A stretch of 62,547 nt of DNA from Pseudonocardia xinjiangensis (GCF_012911925.1 NZ_JAAXKY010000024.1:1-62547), one strand, 5' to 3'. Shown: positions 35,902-49,267, numbered from the stretch's first letter. Made by a program: numbers and translations. The notes: a model not told the origin generated them from the letters alone.

Positions 35902-36254
35902 GCGACGCGCGGCCCGACGCTCACGACGGTGCCCATCGGCAGCACGGAATGAGAATGGCGGACCTTAGATGCCGGTAGCGCGCAGCGCGACCTGCATGTG
36001 AGTTGAATCACTGCTATCCGTAGCTGTCTTTGTCGATCTCCATAGAATCATCAGGATCTTCCTGGGGTTGGCCCATTGCCCACATTTTCTTGGTGGTCTA
36101 CAGGGTTGCCGGAATCAATGGTGCCTTGTTGTATGGTCGTCCGAGTGGTAGGCAGATGTGTGGCCAGTGGCTGTGAGATCGGCCGCTGCGGCGTTTCAAA
36201 TGGAGCCCGGGTCGCGCGTCCATCATTTCTCGACGAAAGGCATCGGGAGGCGTC
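35902..36254. other. Intergenic region with copy B of the dispersed repeat
   Basis: These 353 bases are relatively AT-rich. They hold copy B of the 40-base repeat at 35961-36000 and otherwise only short unconvincing frames. A promoter for the methyltransferase at 36255 must lie here but I cannot place its boxes. Confidence 0.6.
35961..36000 (-). repeat. Copy B of a 40-base dispersed repeat
   Basis: It matches 4952-4991 with four differences. On the minus strand it ends a short frame with HMQVALRATGI and a TAA stop, as if it were the 3' end of a gene. Only seven codons before it on that strand there is another stop, so no gene remains. Confidence 0.6.
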
Positions 36255-37064
36255 ATGACCATCATTGGATCGAACCGGTTCGGCCTGTCGGAAGCCGAAT
36301 CATCGGCGAATTTCGAAGTATTTCTTCCTGAGTTCGACGGCGACCAGATCCTCGATCAGGACGAGGAGTGGTGCGAGGTCCTGGTCGACGGGCAGCGGAC
36401 CAGGATTCGATTCCACGACTACCACCGGATCTACGATATTCCAGGCATGTACGAGCGTCTCTTCTACGAGATGCTCGAGTGTGTCTCTCCGCGTACGGTC
36501 TGCGATCTGCTGGCCACGGCACTGGCCGAACACGCGATGAAGGCCGAGGACCTGCGGGTGCTGGACGTCGGCGCCGGCAACGGCATGGTCGGCGAGGAGA
36601 TCCGGACGTTGGGCGTGGACACGGTGCACGGCGTCGACATTCTGGAGGAGGCGGCCGCCGCTACCCGTCGCGATCGTCCGGACGTCTACGACGACTACCT
36701 CGTCGCCGATCTCACCGACCTCACGCTCGAGCAGCGCGACGTCCTCGTCCGCGCCAAGTTCAACACGATGACCACGGTGGCTGCGCTCGGGTTCGGCGAC
36801 ATCCCTCCCGAGGCCTTCGTGGGTGCGTTCAACCTCATCGAGACCCCGGGCCTGCTGGCGTTCACCATCAAGGACGACTTCCTCCGCGATGACGACCCGA
36901 GCGGTTTCAGCCTGCTGATCCGGCGCATGTTCGCCGAGAAGACAATCGTGGCGCAGGCGGAGAAGCACTACCGGCATCGGCTGTCGGTGCATGGCAAGCC
37001 GTTGGAGTACATCGCGTTCGTCGTACGCAAGACGGGTGATGTGCCGACGGCCTGGATCCGCTGA
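36255..37064 (+). CDS. Class I SAM-dependent methyltransferase
   Basis: The 269-residue protein has motif I LRVLDVGAGNGMVGEEI, motif II VHGVDILEEA, and a late motif LIETPGLLAFTIKDDFL. An N-terminal region of about 90 residues with HDYHRIYDIPGMYERLFYEML is typical of small-molecule methyltransferases that pack a lid over the site. The ATG has GGGAGG 5 bases upstream. It is monocistronic, with the decayed MFS gene downstream. The acceptor is unknown. Confidence 0.88.
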   Translation: MTIIGSNRFGLSEAESSANFEVFLPEFDGDQILDQDEEWCEVLVDGQRTRIRFHDYHRIYDIPGMYERLFYEMLECVSPRTVCDLLATALAEHAMKAEDLRVLDVGAGNGMVGEEIRTLGVDTVHGVDILEEAAAATRRDRPDVYDDYLVADLTDLTLEQRDVLVRAKFNTMTTVAALGFGDIPPEAFVGAFNLIETPGLLAFTIKDDFLRDDDPSGFSLLIRRMFAEKTIVAQAEKHYRHRLSVHGKPLEYIAFVVRKTGDVPTAWIR

Positions 37065-37192
37065 ACAGTTCTGTCCATCAGGAAGTCCGCTGCGAACGAT
37101 CGCACGAGGTGCGCCCGGTCCGGGCCGGCCGGTTGACCGGCGGCGATGATCACGCCTGAGGCCGGCACGCGGCGTTGGCCGTGTTAAATGAG

Positions 37193-37202
37193 CGAGCGCT
37201 CG
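37193..37202. promoter_or_regulatory. TetR-type palindrome CGAGCGCTCG before a decayed MFS gene
   Basis: A 10-base perfect palindrome in the setting TTAAATGAGCGAGCGCTCGT (37184-37203) looks like a classic TetR-family operator. A purine run (TGGGGGGACA) follows. The transporter gene it once controlled is decayed. Confidence 0.5.
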
Positions 37203-37290
37203 TTTTACACTGGGGGGACATCGCGCAGCGCGACCGGCGCCGCCCCCGTCTTCCTCGTCGCCTGTTGCGCGGGCGGCGAGGGCCGGCAGG

Positions 37291-38000
37291 CGCGGGCTGG
37301 TCGCCGGTGGCGTCCTGATCGACCTGAACATCGCCGGCCTCGGCTGGCGCTCGGTATTCCTGGTGAATGTCCCGATCGGCATTGCGTTGTTCGTCGTCGC
37401 CGCACTCGTGCTGCCTCGGGTTCCGGTCGTGGACCGGCGCCTCGACGTTCCCGGTGTGGTGCTGCTGACCTGCGGCGGCGTTCTCGTGATCTCGGCGCTG
37501 ACGCTCGGCACGGAGGGCGGTTGGCCGCCGTGGAGCATCGGTGCTGCTGGCGCGGGCGTGGCGGTGCTCGTGGTGTTCGTCGCTCAGCAGCGGCGCACGA
37601 GTCGCCGCGGTGAGCCGGTGCTGGTGGAGCCGGCGCTGTCCACCACCCGCGGTGTCCGTCCCGGGCTGCTGGGACTGCTGCTCGTCGGTACTCGCTCCTC
37701 GTCAGCGGTGTGGTCGGTGCCGGCGTGGCGCTCCTGCTCCCCGCCTGGCTCACCGCGGGGGAGAGCTGGCCTGCCGCGGCCGCGCTGACGTGCTCGGCGT
37801 GACAGGTCTGGGGTTCGGGGTGTCGTTCAGTCCGCTGGTGTCGCTCACCGTCGCCCACGTCCGGCCCGAGCACATCCCGATGCCAGCGGTACGGCGACGA
37901 CAGTGCTGCAGTTCAGCTTCGTCACCGGGGTGGCGGTCTTCGGCACCATCTACCAGGGGACCGGGCGGATCGCGAACCTTCGTGAACGGATAAATGACGG
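37291..38000 (+). pseudogene. Decayed DHA2-family MFS drug transporter
   Basis: From 37291 one frame gives the DHA2 segment GGVLIDLNIAGLGWRSVFLVNVPIG and four more helices up to about 37690. The text then continues in other frames: GVVGAGVALLLPAWLTAGESWPAA, then VTGLGFGVSFSPLVSLTVAHVRPEH, then VLQFSFVTGVAVFGTIYQ. The first six helices are absent. At least three frame changes and the missing start make this a clear pseudogene. Confidence 0.8.
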
Positions 38001-38307
38001 TCAGCTGTCGTCCAGGGGAGTGAATGTGCTCGAGACGCGCCCGTTGTGCACCATGAACGTCCAGCTGGTCAACCCGCGAGTGGTTCGCTGGTGCTGCTGC
38101 TCGGAATGATCGACTTGCGTGATTCGCAGGGAATTGTGATCAAACGCGTTGATGTGGTTTCGGTCGACCTGTCCGAATCGCCCACGTAGCGGCATACCCA
38201 ATCGGTTGCAGGAACTGCGATCACACGTGGCACCCGGCACGTTGGGGTGGCCGTGCACCCACGCCACTGCACGAACCGATGCACCACCCGAACCGAAAGG
38301 ACCTACC

Positions 38308-39330
38308 GTGTCCCACCATCTGGATACCCCGCTGGCGGCGCAGACCGGCCAGTTGTTCCTCGATGATCTGTGTGTCTTCCGTGGCGAGGACAGCACCGTG
38401 TTCGTGATGGATGTGAACTCGACGGTCAACGGTCTGCATTCGGAGCCGAGTTTCCACTCCGAGGCCCGGTACGAGTTCAAGGTGCACCTTGACGGTGCGG
38501 AGGTGGAGGAGCTGACCTACCGGGTGTCGTTCGCCGATGCGGACGCCGAGGGGCGCCAGGCGTTGCAATTGCACGAGCTGACCGGCGCCGACGCGCGCGA
38601 GGACGCGGCGACCGGGGAGCTGGTGCTGGAGGGCCGGACCGGGTCGAGCGCGGATGGGTCGGGGGTGCGGTTGTGGGCCGGGCGGATCAAGGACTGGTTC
38701 TACATCGACCTGTCGTTGTTGGACATGGTGAACTCCGCGGTCCGCGGTGGCACGGTTCTGGACTTGTCGGGGTGGCAGCCGCGGGAGGCGACGAACAGTT
38801 TCGCGGACACGACGGTGGACTCGATCGTGCTGGAGGTGTCGCACCGGCATCCGCAGTTGCGCCCGGGCGCGCAGATCGGGGTGTGGGCGGCGACGAAGCT
38901 GGCCACCGATGCTGGTGGGTGGCGGCAGATCAACCGGGCGGGGCATCCGATGATGTGGCCGATCTTCTGGCCCGATGACGTGCAGTTCGCTCTGGCGTCC
39001 AACACCCAGCACCCGTCGCAGGACGTCGAGTCCGATCGCCAGGAGGTCGCTGAGCACATCGCCGCGTCCGCGGCGGCGACCGGCACCACCGCCGATCCCG
39101 CGGGCTATGGCCAGACGGTGGCGGCGGAGCTGTTCCCGGACGTGTTGTCCTACACCGTGGGTACGCCGGCGACCTACGGGTTCGCCGGCCGTAACGGGCG
39201 GACCTTGGCCGACAATGCCCCGGAGGTGATGCTGTCCCTGGTCACCGGGGTCGCGGTGCCCTCCGGTCTGACCCCGGCCACCAACGAGCAGTTGCGCACG
39301 CCCGACTTCCCGTACGTCGTCCCGGCCTGA
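38308..39330 (+). CDS. DUF4331 family protein
   Basis: The 340-residue protein starts with SHHLDTPLAAQTGQLFLDDLCVF, the hallmark of DUF4331. It is beta-rich (VFVMDVNSTVNG, RYEFKVHLDGAEVEELTYRVSF). No signal peptide is seen, so it is probably cytoplasmic. The function of the family is unknown; members are often found with oxidative-stress or catabolic genes. The GTG has AAAGGA 8 bases upstream. A terminator-like hairpin follows the stop. Confidence 0.88.
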   Translation: MSHHLDTPLAAQTGQLFLDDLCVFRGEDSTVFVMDVNSTVNGLHSEPSFHSEARYEFKVHLDGAEVEELTYRVSFADADAEGRQALQLHELTGADAREDAATGELVLEGRTGSSADGSGVRLWAGRIKDWFYIDLSLLDMVNSAVRGGTVLDLSGWQPREATNSFADTTVDSIVLEVSHRHPQLRPGAQIGVWAATKLATDAGGWRQINRAGHPMMWPIFWPDDVQFALASNTQHPSQDVESDRQEVAEHIAASAAATGTTADPAGYGQTVAAELFPDVLSYTVGTPATYGFAGRNGRTLADNAPEVMLSLVTGVAVPSGLTPATNEQLRTPDFPYVVPA

Positions 39331-39356
39331 TCCCGCCGCTCGGCTCGCCCCGGCGT

Positions 39357-39404
39357 CCTCGCAGACGGCGTGGGTTCCTCGCAGATGCTGGGGGCCCTGC
39401 GAGG
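39357..39404. terminator. Hairpin between convergent genes, candidate bidirectional terminator
   Basis: CCTCGCAG occurs at 39357-39364 and again at 39377-39384, and either can pair with CTGCGAGG at 39397-39404. The nearer copy gives an 8-base stem with a 12-base loop. It lies between the convergent DUF4331 (stop 39330) and serine hydrolase (stop 39448) genes. Confidence 0.55.
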
Positions 39405-39447
39405 AGCACGCTCGCTCTGCGACGACGGTCCTGCCGGGCCGGCCGTA

Positions 39448-40566
39448 CTAGAGCAGTGCGGGGATCACGTACCGCTCGACGAATGCGGCGGAGTCGACCT
39501 CACGGTCCCGTCGGAGTGTGTTCTGGGTGATCACGAGCACCGTGTCGAGATCCGGCATCACGTAGATGAACTGGCCGCCGTATCCCCACGCGAAGTACAT
39601 GTCGTGGCCGGCGATGGTGCGTGTCCACCATCCTTGCGAGTAGCCGGGACCCGAGCCGTTCTCCGTGGTCGTGGTGGTGGCGGCGGCCGTCACGGCCCAC
39701 TCGGGGATCACGCGCGTCCCGTTGTGGGTTCCGTCATCGAGGTAGAGGAGCCCGAACGTCGCCATCTCCCGGGTGTTCAGGTAGACGTTGTACCCGCCCG
39801 AGTAGATGCCTTGCGGGTCTCGTCCCCAGTGCTCGACGGTGATACCGAGCGGTGTGAGGAGATTGTTCTCCGCGAACTGGCAGGTGCCCGTCTTGGTGGC
39901 CGCCTGGATGACCGCCGAAAGGACGTGTGTGTTGCCGCTGCTGTAGGTGAAAACGGTCCCCGGTGTCGCGACGAGACCTTGGTCGAGTATCGCCCAGACC
40001 CAGTCGCTCTCCTTCTCGATCCGGTACTCCGTCCGATCCTCCGTCCACCTCAGCCCGGACCTCATCTCGATGAGGTTCCGGAGGGTGATCCTGTCCGCGT
40101 TCGGGTAGCCGGGCAGGTACCGGGACACCGTGTCGTCGAGGCTGTTGATGAACCCCTTCTCGATGGCGGTCGCAAGCACGGCCTGGAGGATGCTCTTCGA
40201 CACGGAGTGGACGTTGTTGCTCTGGTCCATGCCCCCACCGTTGACGTAGCGCTCGTAGGCGAGGCGGCCGTGGCGCACGACCGCCACGCTCTGCACGGAG
40301 TTGTTGCCGGCCAGGGCGCTCACTCCCGCATCGAGCCTCGCGCCGTCGATGCCTTCGGCCTCCGGGGTTGACACCGTCGTGCCGGACTCGACGTCGCCGC
40401 GGTCGGTGTAGGTCGGGTTGTTCTCGTAGAAGGTGTTCCCGGATCGCTGCCGGGCGCCGTTGCAGCCGTCCTCCCGGGGCGGACCCGACGAGCAGGCCGC
40501 CATCGCGAGAAGCACGATCGACGCCGTGGCGACGAGCCGCACGGCGGGCCCGCGGCCGCCGCTCAT
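39448..40566 (-). CDS. Secreted beta-lactamase-fold serine hydrolase lipoprotein
   Basis: The 372-residue protein has a lipoprotein signal peptide with lipobox LAMAAC (Cys25), so it should be exported and anchored to the outer face of the membrane. The class C beta-lactamase/DD-peptidase fold is shown by SVSK (SxxK, Ser121 and Lys124), the TYSSGN Tyr motif and the late WGYGGQF (HxG-like) strand. It hydrolyses an amide or ester. It is the last gene of the polyamino acid cluster, 70 bases after the BPL_N gene. It could degrade or trim the polymer, or confer tolerance; it might also be an independent hydrolase. Confidence 0.88.
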   Translation of the reverse strand: MSGGRGPAVRLVATASIVLLAMAACSSGPPREDGCNGARQRSGNTFYENNPTYTDRGDVESGTTVSTPEAEGIDGARLDAGVSALAGNNSVQSVAVVRHGRLAYERYVNGGGMDQSNNVHSVSKSILQAVLATAIEKGFINSLDDTVSRYLPGYPNADRITLRNLIEMRSGLRWTEDRTEYRIEKESDWVWAILDQGLVATPGTVFTYSSGNTHVLSAVIQAATKTGTCQFAENNLLTPLGITVEHWGRDPQGIYSGGYNVYLNTREMATFGLLYLDDGTHNGTRVIPEWAVTAAATTTTTENGSGPGYSQGWWTRTIAGHDMYFAWGYGGQFIYVMPDLDTVLVITQNTLRRDREVDSAAFVERYVIPALL

Positions 40567-40636
40567 CGAACGATGCCCGGTGGCGGCCGGCCGGGCCGGG
40601 CGGGTCGGTTTCCGTGCTTCGGCGGGGCGCAGATCA

Positions 40637-41301
40637 TCACGGTCCCATCAGTGAGTCGACCAGGTCGCAGCCCAGGTCGTAATGGATGCCGTCGGGATTC
40701 GTCAGGCCGTTGCTCCGGTACCACTCCTGCGACGCTTCGGGGTGCGGGCCGGACAGGCCGACCTTCCCGCGCCCGAACGGCGCCACGAGCGCGGCGATCT
40801 CGCCGTTGCTCGCATACCTGGCGAGGACGGCGCCTCCGGAGCCCGATGCCGGTGGCGTCAGAACCGTGCCGTCCTGGAAGAACATGTGCCGTCGCACTCC
40901 GCGCCAGTCGACCGCGACAACGGTGTCGCGGCTCGTCCGCACGTCGGCTCCGGCCGAGGTGATGAACTGGTCGGTGTCCGGGAGGAACCCGAAGCCCGCC
41001 CACGTACCGGCCAGGTAGGCGCCCATGCAGATTCCGAGGTAACGGCCACCCGACTGCGTGTAGTCGATGATGGTCGGAGCGAACCGCTTCATCTGGCGGA
41101 ATGCTCGCTTGACGCTGTTGCCGCCTCCTGGTTGCGCATAGAGGACGGCGGAGTCCAGCACCTCCCTGGTGAGCGGAAGTGCCTCGCGCGGGCCGACATA
41201 GGCGATGTCGAGGTCGTGCCCGGAGGCGCGGAGCAGGGCGGCCACCTCCTCCGCGCACCCCTCGCAGGCCGCGGGACCGCGGTACACCAGAGCCAGAGCG
41301 C

Positions 41302-41305
<4 letters not shown>
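40637..41305 (-). CDS. BPL_N / class I glutamine-amidotransferase-like protein
   Basis: The 222-residue protein belongs to the biotin-protein-ligase N-terminal-like (BPL_N) group with a flavodoxin-like amidotransferase fold. A nucleophile elbow GICMGAYLAG with Cys93 and a QPGGGNSVK phosphate-like loop are visible. No biotin ligase catalytic domain follows. AGGAGG lies 6 bases before the ATG, and the ATG overlaps the NRPS stop by 4 bases, so translation is coupled to the synthetase. This tight link suggests a direct role in making, releasing or degrading the product, but which one is unknown. Confidence 0.82.
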
Positions 41306-45309
<4,004 letters not shown>

Positions 45310-45320
45310 GGTCGGCGCCG

Positions 45321-46769
45321 TCAGCTCGTGCATGCCGGGGCACCCGCCATCGCCGGGCTCCGGTCGGTGGCCGGGAACTCCCGACGCCACCACATCTGCC
45401 CCGACCCGGGGAGGGACCTGATCGGGTCGAAGTACTCGTAGAGCCGGTACGCCGCAGCCGGGTCGTCGGCCTCGATGCTGGTCAGATAGTTCTTCGTCCA
45501 GTGGGACACGCCGCGGGTGCGGTCATAGCCCGTCAGCTGGTGCACCCAGCGTTTACCGAGGTACGGAACGTCGCAGACGATCCGCGGCGTCGCGAAGCCC
45601 GGCAGGTAGCCCATGATCTGGTCCTGGATTTCCTGGGCCTCCCATACGGCCAGACGCCAGTGCTCCGAGTTCGGGATCATGTCGCACATGTAGAAGTAGT
45701 ACGGAATGACTCCCGCTTCATCGAGGAGGGCGAAGCACAGATCGAGGAGCTGGTCGGGCGAGTCGTTGACGTTCCGCATCAACACCCCCTGGTTGCGGAC
45801 GTCGCGGATCCCGGTCTCGAGCATCGTTTTCGCGGCCCGGGCGAACAGGGGCGTGACCGACTGCGACGTGTTGACGTGGGTGTGGATCGCGATGTTGACA
45901 CCGCGCCGTCGGGCGAGCGTTGCCACCCGTTCCATCCCGCGGACGATGTCGTCCTGCAGCCAATGCTGGGGGAGGCCCATCAGCGCCTTGGTGGCGAGCC
46001 GGATGTCCCGGATGGAGTCGATGGCGAGCAGGCGGGTCAGGAAGTCCTCCAACAGCCGCCACGGCACGTTCGCCACGTCGCCACCCGACACGACGACGTC
46101 ACGGATCTGCGGCGACCGCTGCAGGTGGTCGATGATTCCGTCCAAGCGGGCCGGTTGCTTCGTCTCCAGCTTCAGCTTGCTGAACTGGATCGTCGAGGTG
46201 CCGACCAGGTCCATCCTCGTGCAGTGCCCGCAGTACTGCGGGCAGGTCGCGAGCAGTTCGGCCAGCACCTTGGTGGGATAGCGCTGGGTGAGGCCCTCGA
46301 CGAGCCACATCTCCTTCTCGTGCAGCGAGTCCCGGGTCGCATGTGGATGGCTCGGCCACTCACGATCCCGGTCGGAGGCCACCGGCAACATGTAGCGGCG
46401 CACCGGGTCGGCGTAGACGCCGTCGAGATCCGGGACGTGCCCGGGCACGATCGTGTTGAGCATCTGGGGCGGGATGAGCAGCGGCATGGTCGCTGACTCG
46501 GCCTGGTCGTGCTCCAGGTCCCGGTAGAACGTCTCGGGTATGAGGTCGCCGTAGACGTCGTGCAACTGGCGGAGGTTCTTGACGCAGTGCGCCCGTTGCC
46601 ATTGGGCGGACTCCCACTCGTTGCGGGTCACGTCGCGCCAGCCGGGAATGCGCGTCCAGTCCGGCTCGACCAGGTCGCGGCGACGATATTGGTAGGGCTG
46701 GGCGGCGAGGCGGTTACTGGTGCCTGGCTCGTCGAGCCCGGTCGGAAGGAAGTTCTGGTCGATAGTCAT
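45321..46769 (-). CDS. Lysine 2,3-aminomutase-like radical SAM enzyme (KamA family)
   Basis: The 482-residue protein has the radical-SAM cluster motif CPQYCGHC (Cys176, Cys180, Cys183), the KamA-type SGGD (228-231), and a PLP-lysine candidate Lys406 in VPYLGKRW in place of the usual GGGGK. KamA enzymes move the alpha-amino group to the beta carbon using SAM, PLP and an iron-sulfur cluster; lysine, glutamate and arginine members exist. The context with a synthetase for cationic monomers and with lysine-pathway genes argues for lysine and a beta-lysine product. It starts 132 bases after the DapA stop. The changed PLP loop is worth noting. Confidence 0.88.
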   Translation of the reverse strand: MTIDQNFLPTGLDEPGTSNRLAAQPYQYRRRDLVEPDWTRIPGWRDVTRNEWESAQWQRAHCVKNLRQLHDVYGDLIPETFYRDLEHDQAESATMPLLIPPQMLNTIVPGHVPDLDGVYADPVRRYMLPVASDRDREWPSHPHATRDSLHEKEMWLVEGLTQRYPTKVLAELLATCPQYCGHCTRMDLVGTSTIQFSKLKLETKQPARLDGIIDHLQRSPQIRDVVVSGGDVANVPWRLLEDFLTRLLAIDSIRDIRLATKALMGLPQHWLQDDIVRGMERVATLARRRGVNIAIHTHVNTSQSVTPLFARAAKTMLETGIRDVRNQGVLMRNVNDSPDQLLDLCFALLDEAGVIPYYFYMCDMIPNSEHWRLAVWEAQEIQDQIMGYLPGFATPRIVCDVPYLGKRWVHQLTGYDRTRGVSHWTKNYLTSIEADDPAAAYRLYEYFDPIRSLPGSGQMWWRREFPATDRSPAMAGAPACTS

Positions 46770-46901
46770 CGGTACTCCGTCGCAGCGGTTGTGCGGTGGC
46801 CGGACACCGGCTGAGCGGCGTCGGAAGGCGGTCGCGGATGGGTGAGGGCGCGATCGGGCATGCGTCGGGTGTTTCCGCCGCGGCCGTCGGGTCGATGCCG
46901 G

Positions 46902-47942
46902 TTACGGGATCGGGACAGGCTGTTTCGTCTGGCTGGCCTTGTTCGTCGGCACGCGACGCTCGGCCACAGGACGGCGAGGGAACTGGGCCGTGCTGAACGG
47001 CACACCTGCCTCGGCGAGGTCCGCGGCGACCGCGGCGACCTGGTCCCCTGTCGGTGGGGGGAGTGGGAGCCGCGTGGTGCCCACGTCCCGCCAACTGAGC
47101 CCGACGGCCAGTTTCCCGAAGACGGCGCCACCGACGCGACGCATTGCCCGGTGCAGCGGGAACAGGGCGACGTGCAGGGCGCGAGCGGCCTCGATGTCAC
47201 CGTCGGTGAATGCGTCGTGCATCATCCGCAGCCGGTCCGCCGCGACGTGTCCGATCACGCTGACGAAACCTACTGCGCCAAGCGCGAGGAACGGGAGATT
47301 CAACGGATCGTCACCGGAATAGTAGTGCAATCCGGTCCTGGAGATCATCTCCGCGCAGAAGTGCAGATCGTTTCGCGCATCCTTGATGGCGATGATCCGC
47401 GGATGCGCCGCCAGCGTGCACAGCGTGTCCGCCTCGAACGCAACGGCGGTGCGTGGTGGAATGTCGTAGAGCATCACGGGCAGCTCGGTCGCGTCGGCGA
47501 CCGCGGTGAAGTGTGCGATCAGTCCATATTGTGGCGGCCGCGAGTAGTACGGCGTGACAACGAGTATGCCGTGGGCGCCGGCCGCGGCGGCCTGCCGCGC
47601 CAACCGTTTGCTGTGCTCGGTGTCGTAGGTTCCGACTCCGGCGACGACCGTCGCCCGGTGCCCTACTGCGGCGACGACGGTTCGGATGAGTGCCGCCTTC
47701 TCCGCATCGGACGTCGTCGGCGCCTCTCCGGTGGTTCCGTTGACGACGAGCCCGTCGTTGCCCAGATCGATGAGGGAGGTGGCGAGGCCGGCGGCGCACT
47801 CGAGGTCGAGCGCGCGGCCGTCCGGGGTGAAGGGCGTGACCATTGCCGTCATCACGTGACCGAACGGACTCGTGGGCCGGCCGTATTCGACCGTCGGTCC
47901 GCCGTTGCAGCCAGGAACTACCGGTGGTGCTGCTGTGTGCAT
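46902..47942 (-). CDS. dapA: 4-hydroxy-tetrahydrodipicolinate synthase (DapA)
   Basis: The 346-residue enzyme condenses pyruvate with aspartate semialdehyde in the diaminopimelate/lysine pathway. The TIM-barrel has GTTGE (69-73), the proton-relay Tyr133 (PYYSRP) and Schiff-base Lys187 (IAIKDA), plus YSGDDPLNLPFLALGAVGFVSV. The C-terminus is about 35 residues longer than usual and is polar. The ATG at 47942 has AAGGGAG upstream and starts inside the end of the aspartate kinase gene (25-base overlap). A second, cluster-bound copy of such a housekeeping gene suggests precursor supply. Confidence 0.93.
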   Translation of the reverse strand: MHTAAPPVVPGCNGGPTVEYGRPTSPFGHVMTAMVTPFTPDGRALDLECAAGLATSLIDLGNDGLVVNGTTGEAPTTSDAEKAALIRTVVAAVGHRATVVAGVGTYDTEHSKRLARQAAAAGAHGILVVTPYYSRPPQYGLIAHFTAVADATELPVMLYDIPPRTAVAFEADTLCTLAAHPRIIAIKDARNDLHFCAEMISRTGLHYYSGDDPLNLPFLALGAVGFVSVIGHVAADRLRMMHDAFTDGDIEAARALHVALFPLHRAMRRVGGAVFGKLAVGLSWRDVGTTRLPLPPPTGDQVAAVAADLAEAGVPFSTAQFPRRPVAERRVPTNKASQTKQPVPIP

Positions 47943-49177
47943 GATTCGAACTCCCTTCGTGCCTCGGCTCCGGTCCGGCTCGCGTAGATGTCGCGGTCCC
48001 CGGTCGGCGTGGCGTACTGCCCGTCCTGCAGCCCGAAGAGATCGTGGAGCAGCCGGACTGCGTGATGGACCGTGTCGGTGCGGATGAGAAAACAGACCCG
48101 AGAGGGCGCGCTGGTGACCATCTGAGGCTCGATGCCGTGGCACTCCAGCGCCAGCATTGCCTCAGCAGTGACATCCGGTCGCCGCGCGATGCCGGCACTG
48201 ACCAGGCTGACGGAGCCGAACTCGTTGTGGACGTCGACGCCGATACCGGCGAGCGACAGCGCCGCGACGACCGCGGCGTCCTCGGAATCCGGAGCGGTGA
48301 ACCGGAGGCACTGGCCGTCGCGGCCGATCGTGCCGATCGCCACGCTGCGATGTGCCAGAGCCGCGGTGATTGCGGCGGGAGAGACACCCCGGACGGCGAA
48401 CAACGTCTCCCGTTCCCGGTGGGCCACGCCCGTGACGACTGATGTTTCGAACACGGGTTCCTCCTCGAGGATCCAGGTGCCCACGTCGGTCGTGAAACTT
48501 GATCGAACGTGGATGTCGACATCATGAGCAGCGGCGAGTTCGACCGAGCGCGGTTGCAGGACCGCGGCACCCGCTGCTGCGAACTGCAACATCGTTTCGC
48601 GGCTGACAGCCGTGAGCTTCCGCGCATCCGGAACGAGCCGGGGATCGGCGGTGAAAACGCCGGAGACGTCGGTGAAGATGTCGCACTCGCTGAGGCCGAG
48701 GGCGGCCGCGAGAGCGACTGCAGAGGTGTCGGAGCCGCCGCGGCCCAGCGTGGTGACGTCGCCGGCGGGCGAGATTCCTTGATATCCCGTCACCAGCACC
48801 GCGGCCCCGGTGTCGAGCGCGTCGAGGATGCGTCGGGGATAGAGCTCGGCCAGCTGGGCGTTACCGTGCTGACCATCGGTGTGAATACCCGCCTGGGGCC
48901 CCGTGAGCGAGACGGCGTGCGACCCCAGATCGTTCACCGCCATCGACGCCAGCGCGCACGAGATGCACTCGCCGACGGACAGTAGGACGTCCAGCTCGCG
49001 CAGCAGGGGTCGCTCCGACATCGTGTAGGCCATGCTGATCAGGTCGTCCGTCGAGCGGCCCATCGCGGACAGCACGGCCACAACCTTGAGGCCGTCCCGT
49101 TGGGCCACCACGATGCGTTCGGCGGCAGCGCGGAGCCGGGCCGGATCGGCCACCGATGTCCCGCCGAATTTCCACAC
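47918..49177 (-). CDS. Aspartate kinase
   Basis: The 419-residue kinase phosphorylates aspartate, the first step to lysine, threonine and methionine. The N-terminus WKFGGTSVADPARL carries the ATP-binding KFGGTS. The kinase domain shows LSVGECISCALAS, GRGGSDTSAVALAAAL and DVSGVFTADPR. Two ACT domains follow (for example TLFAVRGVSPAA and SVSLVSAGIARRPDVTAEA). GTG 49177 gives the family length, with GGAG 10 bases upstream. An in-frame ATG at 49390 would add 71 unusual residues and cover a strong hairpin. It is the first gene of the cluster and overlaps dapA. Feedback residues were not judged. Confidence 0.9.
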   Translation of the reverse strand: MWKFGGTSVADPARLRAAAERIVVAQRDGLKVVAVLSAMGRSTDDLISMAYTMSERPLLRELDVLLSVGECISCALASMAVNDLGSHAVSLTGPQAGIHTDGQHGNAQLAELYPRRILDALDTGAAVLVTGYQGISPAGDVTTLGRGGSDTSAVALAAALGLSECDIFTDVSGVFTADPRLVPDARKLTAVSRETMLQFAAAGAAVLQPRSVELAAAHDVDIHVRSSFTTDVGTWILEEEPVFETSVVTGVAHRERETLFAVRGVSPAAITAALAHRSVAIGTIGRDGQCLRFTAPDSEDAAVVAALSLAGIGVDVHNEFGSVSLVSAGIARRPDVTAEAMLALECHGIEPQMVTSAPSRVCFLIRTDTVHHAVRLLHDLFGLQDGQYATPTGDRDIYASRTGAEARREFESCTQQHHR

Positions 49178-49267
49178 GACGATCGAACTCCGTCGACCCA
49201 CACCTCGATGGCCATTCGCGAGGCGCGGGTACTCCTCCTGAATCGCGATGGTCGAACTCCTGTCGGC

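Noticed and set aside
38001..38307. Minus-strand frame upstream of the DUF4331 gene
   Set aside because: It has no recognisable motif or start site, and continues antisense into the DUF4331 gene.
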